A stretch of DNA of 64,000 nucleotides from Mallotus nudiflorus (taxonomy: Eukaryota > Streptophyta > Magnoliopsida > Malpighiales > Euphorbiaceae). The stretch covers positions 186,001 through 250,000 of the forward strand of contig CANTUR010000384.1 in NCBI GenBank assembly GCA_947683625.1, in the 5' to 3' direction. Numbering within the stretch: the stretch's first letter is position 1; each line of letters begins with the position of its first letter. Below the pieces are notes generated by a model. It was not told the origin of the DNA, ran no database searches, and saw only the letters and a program-made list of their open reading frames with translations. Position numbers and translations under genes: made by a program. Shown here in pieces: positions 12,327-22,943 of this stretch.

Positions 12327-15018
12327 TCACATAGTATGCAGATGTCGCATTCCAATATTGTGAACGTGCTTTCTAAAGATTGTAGTTGGAAGTGTCTTTG
12401 TGAAAAGATCAGCTGAATTCTAGCTAGACTGAATATACTTGATATCTATATGATTGTCTTTTATTAGCTCTTGAGTGTATGAAAAAAATCTTGGAGGTAT
12501 ATGTTTGGTTCTATCACTTTTGATATATCCTTATCTTAATTGTGCAATGCATGCTGCATTATCTTCATATAAAATTGTTGGACTTTTGTTGACTAGAAAA
12601 CCACAAGATTCTTCAATATGATGTGTCATTGATCTAAGCCACACACACTCTCTACTTGCTTTATGTAGTGCAATAATTTCAGAATGATTTGAGGAAGTAG
12701 TGACAAGCGTTTATTTCTGGGAACGCCAAGAAATTGCAGTTCCATTATTTGTGAACATATAGCCTGTTTGAGATTTCGCTTTATGAGGATCAGATAAATG
12801 CCATGCATCTGCATAACCAATCAATTCTTATTTTGAATTGTTAGAATAAAATAAACCCAAATCAACATTTTCTCAAAGGTATCGAAGTATATGTTTGACC
12901 CCTTTCCAATGCCTTTTTGTTGGAGTTGAACTGAACCTTACTAATAAATTGACTGCAAAAGAAATGTCAGGTCTAGTACAATTAGCAAGATACATTAGAG
13001 CTCCAATGGCACTGAGATATGGAAATTCAGGACCAAGAATTTCTTCATTTTCTTCACAGGGTCGAAATGGATTAGTCTCAATATTGAGTGATCTAACAAC
13101 CATTGGAGTACTTAAAGGATTTGCTTTATCCATATTAAAGTGTTTCAAGATCTTTTCTGTGTAATTTGATTCGTGCACGAATATCCCATTGTGCATTTGC
13201 TCAATTTGTAAACCAAGGCAATACTTGGTTTTTCCAAGATCTTTCATTTCAAATTCTTCCTTTAAGTATACTGTTGCTTTATGGATCTCATTTTCTGTTC
13301 CAATGATATTCAAATCATCAACATATACAGCTATAATCACAAATCTGGATATTGTTTTCTTAATAAAAACACATGGGCAGATAATATTACTCATATATCC
13401 TTTATTAATCAAATAATCGCTTAAACGATTATACCACATGCGCCCAGACTATTTTAACCCATATAAAGATCTCTAAAACTTGATCGAATACATTTCTTTG
13501 GGTTTTGTACTTAATGCTTCAGGCATTTTAAATCCTTCAGGGATTTTCATATAAATGTTACTATCAAGTGATCCATACAAATAAGCAGTCACAACATCCA
13601 TAAGACGCATTTTTAATTTCTTAGAAACTACTAGGCTAATCAAATACCTGAACGTAATTGCATCCATAACAGGAGAATACGTTTCATCATAATCAATTCC
13701 TGGCCTTTATGAAAAACCTTGAGCTACAAGTCTAGCTTTGTACCTTATTATTTCATTTTTCTCATTTCTCTTTCGTACAAAGACCCACTTATATCCTACA
13801 GGTTTCACAGTTTTAAGCATAGGAATAATTGGCCCAAAAACATTTCGTTTGTTTAGTGAGTCCAATTCAGCCTGCATAGCATCTTTCCATTTTATCCAAT
13901 CATGCCTATTTTGACATTCCATGACTGATTTTGGTTTAGGATCATCTTTGTCATTTATGATTTCACATGCAACAGTATATGACAATGTTTCATGACTTTC
14001 TTTATTTTCTATTTCTTCAGGGATATTTTTCTCGCTATCAATATGATTATCTACTCCCTTTCTCTTTCGAGGATTTTTATCCTTAGAACCAATTGGTCTT
14101 CCACGCTTCTGGCGTGTTTTAGACTCATGATTATCTTTATTCTCAGGTTTTATTTCTGGAATTTCAATACGAGCAGGAGCATTGGCTGCTGGTATGTATG
14201 ATTTAGTCACTCTTTTTGTATCAGTAAATGCATCTGGCAATTGATTTGCAATTGCTTGTAAGTGCATAAACTTTTGCACTTCTAATTCACATTATTTTGT
14301 GTGAGGATCCAGATGCAATAATGATGGTTCATTCCATGAAATATCCCTTTTTCCTTCTTTCTCCCCTTTTCCTAATATTGGGAAAACAACCTCATTAAAT
14401 TGGCAATCAGCAAAACGTGCTGTAAAAACATCACCAGTTAAAGGTTCAAGATATCTAATAATCGAGGGTGTTTCAAACCCAACATAAATTCTCAATCATC
14501 GTTGAGGACCTATTTTTGTGCGTTGAGGTGGCGCAATTGGTACATATACTGCACAACCAAAAATTCTGAGATGGGAAATATTTGGCTCTTGACCAAATGC
14601 CAATTGTAGTGGGGAGTATTTATGATATGCACTACGTCTGATGTGAATTAATGAAGCAGCATGTAGGATTGCATGACCCCAAACTGAAATGGGAAGCTTT
14701 GTTCTCATTATTAATGGTCTAGCAATAAGCTGAAGGCGTTTAATCAATGATTCAGCTAAACCATTTTGAGTATGTACATGGGCAACAGGATGCTCAACAA
14801 TGATCCTAGTAGACATACAATAATCATTGAATGCTTGAGATGTAAATTCACCAGCATTATCAAGTCTTACCCTCTTGATTGTATAATCAGGGAATTGTGC
14901 TCATAATTTAATAATTCCAACAAGTAACCTTGCAAATGCAACATTACGAGTTGACAATAGAAAAACATGTGACCATCTACTAAATGCATCAATTAATACC
15001 ATAAAATATCTGAATGGT
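12327..15018 (-). pseudogene. Copia pol, 3' half: integrase C-terminal half, reverse transcriptase, RNase H
   Basis: Continues the copia polyprotein downstream of the nested gypsy element, starting inside the integrase core. Catalytic residues remain: Asp in RLDNAGEF (about 14860) and Glu in NGLAESLIK (about 14765). Reverse transcriptase follows with KPVGYKWVFVRK (about 13790), VTAYLYGSLD (about 13580) and the active site YVDDLN (about 13320). RNase H contains GYADAWH (about 12800) and YEDNAACIA (about 12565), and the end NSADLFTKTLP (about 12400). The natural stop is at 12327-12329. Premature stops occur at 14496, 14292, 13707, 13473, 13449, 12873 and more in RNase H, all in one frame with no frameshift seen. 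By comparison with conserved copia motifs, each of those listed is explained by C-to-T in a CAA, CAG or CGA codon. Not functional. Confidence 0.92.
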
Positions 15019-18000
15019 TGTCACGACCCAAAACAGGGGCCATGACCGGCGCTAGGGAACGGGAATTCTTTCGAATTTGGAACCAGTAGCAAGCCTAAAA
15101 ATAAAATAAAACATGCAATAATAATAATAACAATATCAAATGCAGCGGAAATGAAAATCATAAACATAATAATAACGTTTCCATCAACTGGATTTAAATC
15201 AAATCTCAACTCATCACATATATAAAATCTCTTTAATACAATCCAGTTCAAAGATAATACAACATCTCTTTAAATATTTAACGACTACTGCAGTGTCTAG
15301 ATAAAATAAAACTCAAGACTCAAGTAAGCAGTTTACACAAAGAAGCCAGGGCGGAAGAAATCCGGCGTATGGACCTGCTACTGAGGTCTGAAGATGTTGA
15401 CTCTCCTGAAAAATAGTCAACGGAGGGGAGTCAGACCTCACTGAGTGAATTACTATAATATATATACATACACACTAAATGATAATGCATACAGTCAACA
15501 GTATATATATATCTAATATATATACAGGCAAATACACACAGATGCAATAAAATCATTTTATATATATTTTACTGAAAATCATCTTTTATGAAGGATCACA
15601 TAGAACCCTAGAATATCGCAACCTCAGAAATAGTGTTAGACAACACTCTAGCCATACGGGCTCACTTATTCCAAATATATCCACTTAATCCATTTAGACA
15701 GTAGACTGGCCCCGAGACACTAAGTCAACCGAGCTCCAACAGTTTGACTGCCAGTGTGATTGGCCCCGAGACACTTGGTCAACCGAGCTCCAGCAATCAC
15801 ACCCAAAACACATCTCACACATCAGATAATCTTAACCAATCAATATCCACAAATAAGTTAGTAATATAGCCTAAATACCATAGGCGTACCGGTACGTACT
15901 CGGTCCTAGTGCTGCCCACTAGGTAGCACGTTCTATTGATATCCTTCATCATTAATAATATAAAACATTCATTCACAAAAATAAATGATGCATGAAGTTT
16001 AATAAAATATCAACATAAACCATATATATACTAGAAATATACCAAAAGTAAACCAGGTATATTTCGAGTATATATACGTCGAATAATTCCAATATAATAC
16101 AGAATAAACTAAAATATACCAAAATATACATAAAAACATTTTTTAAGAATAATTTAGTTATACAACATGCATATAGTTGAAAATATACCAAAGTATACCG
16201 AAAATAAACCTAAGTAATACTTAAATCATTTATGCATATTTTATTAAAATAAAGCATACTTTTCTAAAACATGCATCCTAAAGCATATATATATAGTATA
16301 GTAACTCACCCTAGTGCGCTCCATGAGACGGGTCCGACGGGCCTGGTCCACTAGCCCTCGGTCTCGGCGCAACTAAATAAGCAATAAATAACCGACATTA
16401 GAATAAACCTAACAGAAATCCTAGAATTCGATCTAGAGTATTAAATACAGAAATAGAATTAGGGTTCGACTGGACATCACGTTTTATGAGAATTCTACAG
16501 AAAATTCGACAGAACCTCCCCTGTAAAACGGACATCTCTCTACCCAAAAGAGTAGAGTCGACCCTACAAGAAAATATACTTCGAAAAACAAGCGCAACAC
16601 AAATCCACAACCCCTCGATCGGACTCCAAACTACAGTCCACCGACCGGGGTCCACAATTCACAGAACAATTCTAATAATACCAAAAATACCCTTAAAACA
16701 TTTTATTAGAAAAACCGTATATTATATATATAATTGAAAATAATTCACGAAAAATAGTTTTAATTAGTTAAAAATACTAAATAATTTGTAGAAATCATTT
16801 TTATACCTTAAATAACTATTAAAACCAATTAAATTACATTTTTAGCCAATTTAGGATAAAATTACCAAAATGCCCTTATATATATAAATATATTATAATT
16901 ACTTCAAAAATTCACCAAAAATTATAAAATTATCCAAAATTAATTTTCTCAACATATTTATCAATAATATTAATAATTAAACTCATTTAACCAATTAAAT
17001 TCAATTAAAAACACATTTAACCTAATTTTCCCAAATTACATAAACTTCAATAATTCAAAATAAATACTTAGAAATTCATAAAAATTCCAAATAAATTCCT
17101 ATAATTCATTTCAATACCTAATTTAACCATAAAACACAATTTCATAATTTAAATAATTAATTTCCGAAAATTAGAAAATAATATTAAATATTCAAAAATA
17201 CCCAAAAATCCAAAAAATCTCCAAAAATTCCAAAAAAATTCATACATGTAGATTAAGCTACTAGGATAAAAATTTGTGAAGGGAGTTTCCATGAATCAAT
17301 CAATTAAAAGCTCAAAAAAAATCAAAAACCCTAATATGGCCGAATTCGAAAAATCAAAACCTAAGCAATTCTAGACCATTTTAGCTCAAAAAAAAGCTAG
17401 AATCACACTCACCGGAGCTCAAGGAGAAGAAAGAGACTGGCGGTGTCAAAAATGGTGGCCGAAATCGTCGTCGACGGCGAGGAGAAGAATTTCGACCAAA
17501 AATGGAAAAATAGCTCGCTGGCGTCGGGGAAGGAAGCTGCTGGCGGCGGGGGATGGCTGGGAACGACGGTGGCAAGCTGGGAGGCACACCAACGGTAGGT
17601 GATCGGCATGACAGACGGTGGTGAGGGGTGGTCGGGCGCTCGGGAGAAGAAGAAGAAAAAGAAAAGAAAAAGAAAAGAAAAAGAAAAAGAAAAAGAAAAA
17701 AGAAAAATAATAAAAAATAATTTTAATAAAATATTTAAAAAAAATCACACCCACACATATAATTTAATATTTTAATAATTTAATAATAAATAAAATATTT
17801 AAATAACAATAAATCAATAAACAAATAATAAAATATTAGGGTAATATATTAAACCCTAATTAAATAAATATTTACACACATAGGCTTAATTTAGTATTTT
17901 AAAAATACGTATGAGTTCATGCAAGTCCAAAAATATATTTAAAATAATTAATAATAAATTATTTACGTGAAAATCTCCCCGAAAATATAAGTCCCGGGAA

Positions 18001-18154
18001 AATTTTACATAAAGTACTGTAAATAATACACAATAATAAAAATAGGTTTTAAATACATCTTAACTCGTAAAATCTCGTAATATATATACAAAATTTATTA
18101 ACACTGTATATCCCGGTACAGTGTAAAAATATTTTAAAAACACGGGATATTATA
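15019..18154 (-). repeat. Chromovirus 3' LTR
   Basis: Starts TGTCACGACCC on the + strand and ends at ATATTATA, one C-to-T away from the ATTACA end of its partner. It contains twin stem-loops (15700-15802), the short hairpin (16538-16557), the splice-donor motif (17404-17412), a GC-rich block (17410-17640) and a GA-rich tract (17644-17707). The longer GA tract explains most of the 10-bp size difference from the 5' LTR. Open frames inside (for example 16398-16655, 17381-17754) are not credible genes. Confidence 0.95.
17644..17707. repeat. GAAAAA-type purine tract in LTR
   Basis: A 64-bp run of (GAAAA/GAAAAA) units. Matching tracts occur in the 5' LTR (25768-25820) and in the right-edge element (about 61929-62037), each next to the GC-rich leader block; length varies between copies as for a microsatellite. 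Confidence 0.9.
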
Positions 18155-18167
18155 GTCTTCCCCCCTT
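18155..18167 (-). promoter_or_regulatory. Chromovirus polypurine tract
   Basis: Reads AAGGGGGGAAGAC on the - strand, directly next to the 3' LTR. The same tract is at 62467-62479 in the related element. Confidence 0.88.
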
Positions 18168-18201
18168 ACAAGAATTCGTCCCCGAATTCTAAAAAAACAG
18201 A

Positions 18202-19599
18202 ATCAAGAAGGAAAGAGATATGGGTAAGAAGCTCGCATCTCAGCTTCAGTCTCCCACGTATGCTCCTCGACTCTATCGCTACGCCATAGAACCTTGACCA
18301 TCGAAATCTGTTTCGATCACAACTGTCGAACTTGATAATCTACAATTGCCACAGGTTCTTCCACAAACGTCAAATCTTCACTTACTTCTACACTATCGGG
18401 CTGCAACACGTGTGAAGGATCTGAGATATACTTCCTTAACATCGAGATATGAAATACTGGATGCACCTGTGACATACTCGGAGGCAAATCCAACCGATAT
18501 GCAACAGTGCCAACTCTCTCAGAATCTCATACGGTCCAATATATCTCGGTGCTAACTTACCCTTCCTGCTAAATCTCATAACACCCTTCATCGGAGATAC
18601 CTTTAGAAAAATGAAATCTCCAACCTGAAACTCCACATCTCTGTGCCTAGGATCCGCATAGCTCTTCTGTCTACTAACTGCGGTCTCTAATCTGCGCTTG
18701 ATCACGACGACTTTCTCTGCAGCATCCTGAATCATCTCAGGTCCAGTCAAAGCTCTCTCACCAATCTCATCCCAACTTAACGGGGATCTACACTTCCTTC
18801 CATACAACGCCTCATACGGTGCCATACCAATACTGTTATGGTAGCTGTTATTATATGCAAACTCAACGAGTGACAAATGATCATCCCAGCTACCTCCCAA
18901 ATCCAGGACACACATCCTCAACATATCTTCCAGTGTCTGGATCGTCCTCTCAGACTGACCATCTGTCTGAGGATGAAAAGCAGTACTGAAATCTAACCTA
19001 GTGCCCATCGCTTCCTGCAACTTCTGCCAAAAACGAGAAGTAAACACCGAACCTCTATCTGACACAATGGACACAGGTACTCCATGAAGGCACACAATAT
19101 GCTTCACATACAACTTCGCCAATCTAGCAACTGAATATGTGGCTTTTACAGGCAAGAAATGTGCAGACTTCGTCAACCTGTCTACAATCACCTAGATGGA
19201 ATCATGTCCATCCTTCGAACAAGGTAATCCAACCACAAAATCCATAGCTATCCTTTCCCACTTCCACTCAGGAATAGGAAGAGGCTGAAGCTTCCCAGAA
19301 GGCTTATGATGTTCGGCTTTCACTTGCCGACACGTCAAGCACTTCGCAACATAATCAACGACATCCTTCTTCAATCCATCCCACCAGTATAGATCTCTGA
19401 TACTGTGGTACATCTTAGTAATGCCCGGATGAACGTTGTAAGCTATAGAATGTGCTTCCTCTAGGATCTCTTCTCTCAAATTATCCACATCCGGAACACA
19501 CAATCTATCACTGATCCACAACACACCGTCATCATCAAGTGTGAAATCAGTGAACTTCCCTGCTCTGACATTCTCTGCAAGCTCTTCTAAAATAGGATC
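18202..19599 (-). pseudogene. Chromovirus integrase and C-terminal chromodomain region
   Basis: The HHCC zinc region (NVHPGITKMYH, then KCLTCRQ, about 19310-19435), the catalytic core with Asp in AMDFVVGLP (about 19235), Asp in VSDRGSVF (about 19055) and Glu in TDGQSERTIQ (about 18950), and the GPY/F region (YIGPYEIL, about 18530) are all visible. Compared with the right-edge element, TGG became a TAG stop at 19192-19194, CGA became a TGA stop at 19600-19602, and one base is lost near 18520. That frameshift scrambles the C-terminal region, though the chromodomain-like text persists in another frame down to about 18202. Integrase inserts the cDNA; chromodomains of this family are thought to steer insertion to heterochromatin. 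This copy is defective. Confidence 0.92.
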
Positions 19600-21830
19600 T
19601 CAACTCTGAGCTGCTTTAATCCTATCCCTCAGTACAAATCGTACTTTAAACTGAGCTAGCAGTCCACCTGATCTACTAATCTTCATCATCAGACCTTGAT
19701 CCACCATCAGATGCAATTCCTGGATCAATGGTCTTCTCTCAACACCAATGTGAGCAAGACTACCTGAGGACTTCCTACTCAAGGCATCTGCTACCACATT
19801 AGCTTTACCTGGATGATATAAGATCTCACAATCATAATCCTTCAATAGTTCCAACCATCTCCTCTACCTCAGATTCAGATCTCGCTGCTGGAAAATGTAC
19901 TTAAGGCTCTTGTGATCAGTAAATATCTCACAAGTCACCCCGTACAAATAATGTCTCCAGATCTTCAAAGCAAAGATCACTGCAGCCATCTCAAGATCAT
20001 GTGTGGGATAGTTCTGCTCATACTTCTTCAACTGCCTCGAAGCATAGGCTATCACCCTTCCATTCTGCATCAACACATAACCAAGACCAATTCTAGAGGC
20101 ATCACAGTAAACTATGAACTTATCCACACTATTAGGCAAAGCTAATACTGGCGCTGTGGTTAATTTCTCCTTCAACAACTAGAAACTGTTCTCACAAGCT
20201 TCTGACCACTCAAATCTAACATTCTTCTGAGTCAAGCAAGTCATAGGGGCTGCAATCCTGGAAAAATCCTGCACAAACCGCCTATAATACTTGGCTAAAC
20301 CCAGAAAACTTCGAATCTCTGTAACAGAAGTAGGTCTAGGCCACTCAGATACTGCCTCAATCTTCTGTGGATCAACCTGAATACCTTCTTTAGACACCAC
20401 GTGTCCAAGAAAAGAAACACTCTCCATCCAGAAATCACACTTCGAGAATTTAGCATAAAGCTGATGATCTCTCAATGTCTGTAGTACAATCCTTAAGTGA
20501 TATACATGCTCTTCCATATTCCTTGAATATACCAGTATATCATCAATGAAGACTACCACAAACTGATCCACATACGGTCTAAATACCCTATTCATCAGGT
20601 CCATAAAAGCTGCTGGTGCATTAGTCAAACCAAAAGACATCACCAAAAACTCAATGACCATATCTAGTGCGGAATGCTATCTTAGGAACATCGGCTTCAC
20701 TGATCCGTAGTTGATGATAACCTGACCTCAAGTCAATCTTAGAAAAGAACTGTGCACCCTGTAGCTGATCAAACAAATCATCTATCCTCGGGAGAGGATA
20801 CTTATTCTTCATTGTCACCTTATTCAGCTCTCTGTAGTCAATGCACAGTCTCAGGGTACCATCCTTTTTCTTCATAAACAGGACTGGTGCACCCCAAGGA
20901 GAAACACTGGGTCTGATAAAACCTTTATCCAATAACTCTTGCAACTGCTCCTTCAACTCTTTCAACTCTGCAGGAGCCATACGATAGGGTGGCATAGATA
21001 TAGGAGTAGTACCTGGAACCACATCTATACAGAATTCAATCTCTCTATGAGGTGGTAAACCTGGAAACTCCTCGGGAAAAACATTAGGAAACTCACAAGC
21101 AACAAGAACATCTGTGAGTGATAACTTCTCCACTGACGTATCCCTGACCAATGCCAAATATCCCTGACAACCTTTCCTCAATAACTTCCTAGCTGTAATA
21201 GCAGAAATAAGATTCTGAGGTGCTGAACTCCTATCACCAACAAACTTAAATTCTACTTCATCAGGAATTCTGAAAGTCACCTCTTTATTCTTGCAATCTA
21301 CCACGGCATAGTGCTGAGATAACCAATCCATTCCCAGAATAACATCAAACTCCATCACATCCAACAAAATCAAATCAGTGGGTAATTCTCTATCTCCCAC
21401 GAGAACTGGACAATCAGGAAGAACAATATCGGTGTCCAAAGAATCGCTCAGAGGAGTGGCAACAGACAAAGGAAAAGCCATCCTCGAAGCTTGCCAATAA
21501 GATTTAAAAGAAAAAATAGGAGAAACAAATGAATGCATGGCACTCAGATCAAACAAAACCCAAGCATCCAGGTAATAAATAGAAATAATACCTGCCATGA
21601 CTGCATTAGATGCCTGAGCATCCTGCTGAGTGAGATGGAAAACTTTGGCCTGACCTCGACCTCCCTGCTGACTGGTAGAAGCCTGGCCAACACCTCTGGC
21701 ACCTCCTCTAGTACCTCTACCACGACTCTGCTGTGGAAAAAATTGAGTGGAACTCTGATGCTGAGCTGGTGGTAACTGAAATGGAACTGGTGCAGCACTA
21801 GCAATCGATTGCTGTGGGAATCGCAAAATC
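19600..21830 (-). pseudogene. Chromovirus protease, reverse transcriptase and RNase H
   Basis: Protease region around 21300-21560 (VLFDLSAMHSF, later VILGMDWLSQH). Reverse transcriptase has PYRMAPAELKELKEQL (about 20990), LRLCIDYRELN (about 20840), the active site VVFIDDILVYS (about 20540) and FLGHVVS (about 20410). RNase H has YCDASRIGLGYVLMQ (about 20100), a Glu in HDLEMAAV (about 20000) and TDHKSLKY (about 19910). Breaks: a short deletion near 20655 that shifts the frame between GH and EFLVMSF, and CAG-to-TAG stops at 20179 and 19867. The protease motif, normally D(S/P)GATH in this lineage, reads DLSAMH, so even an unbroken frame would probably lack protease activity. Confidence 0.9.
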
Positions 21831-22942
21831 TACGACTGCTGATACCAGGAGTAAGGACACGATCTGGCAAAATATCCTGTCTGCCCGCATCTGAAGCATG
21901 TTAGTGGTGTCAGATAACACGGTCACTGATGGACTCTACCACAAGTCTGACAAACACTGGCCGTTGATCCAGAACTACGACCACTGCTGCTACTCGAAGC
22001 ACCTGACCCAAATCTAAATGATCTACGCTGACCTCCACGGCCATGTCTACTACTCCAATGCACTCGCTGCTACTGTCTCTGACTCTACTGAGTCGGACCT
22101 CGCTGCTGACTACTCGAATCAACATGAAAACTCGAATACGAAGTAGCCTGCGATCCACTCGACTGAACTCCCAGTTGGTAGTAATCAAGCATCGCTCCCT
22201 GCCTAACTAGTCTCAGCTCAATCTCCTTAGCCAACTCAATCACAGACTCCAGAGTAAGGCCTGCTGTAGGCATACCAGCAAAAGCTGAACCCAAACCAGT
22301 GACATACGTAGTGATTGCGAAATACTGGTCTCACATCAGATCCTCTGCATATCTACCCAGACGAAGAAGCTCTCGGGTGTACTCCTCTACAGATCGATCT
22401 CCACGAGAAATACTGGTCAAACGAAGATGATAACTCAAATGAAAAGGCTCTGGACAGAATCTCCTCATAAATCGCTCTCGAAACTGAGCCCATGTCATCG
22501 TCATCATATAAGGCTGGATCATCTGAATGAACCAATCTAAGGCTAGTCCCTCGATAGACAACTCAATGATCATGATCCGCTGGTACTCGGTATGAGCAGT
22601 TCGAGTCCTAGTCTCAATCGCATGCAGAAAATCTAACGGGTCAGAAGTACCATCAAACGCAATCCTGCCAACTCGGGCATAGAACAAAGTTGCCTCAGGG
22701 TCAGACATACCCTGCTGATAGGCAGGCTGAACAACTGGAGGAACAGGAACATCAAACTCAGGCTCAACAGGCTCCTCATCCTGTAACTCTCTCTGCCTAC
22801 AGCGACCTGCCGCTCCTCGAGGTCTACCTCTGCCATGACCTCTACGTCTAACTGGCTGCTCAGGAGGTAAAACCTCATCCTGAAAAGACTCATTATCCTC
22901 AGCCTCAACGACCGGTGGAGCGACACGCGCTCGCCTCCTCAT
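21831..22942 (-). pseudogene. Chromovirus gag
   Basis: Starts at the ATG at 22940-22942 (MRRRARVAPP), one base after a strong splice acceptor. A basic, low-complexity N-terminus is followed by the retrotransposon gag domain (about 22400-22720, with DPLDFLHAIETRT and WAQFRERFMRRFCPEPF), a Ser/Gln-rich linker and a CCHC-type knuckle near 21885. There the expected His is Tyr (CFRCGQTGYFARSC), a single C-to-T change. Stops at 22331, near 22085 and beyond break the frame. Gag would form the cytoplasmic particle and package the RNA. Confidence 0.85.
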
Positions 22943-22943
22943 T

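Noticed and set aside
13189..13416. Open frames on the + strand opposite copia reverse transcriptase
   Set aside because: Shadows of the - strand coding frame; no independent motifs.
16398..16655. 85-codon frame MDPGRWTVV... repeated at 24551
   Set aside because: It recurs only because the LTR is duplicated; the frame is not kept in the other LTR copies and overlaps the structural hairpin region.
17381..17754. Three overlapping open frames with Pro/Ser and poly-Phe runs
   Set aside because: Produced by the GA tract and GC-rich block; frames are not conserved between LTR copies.
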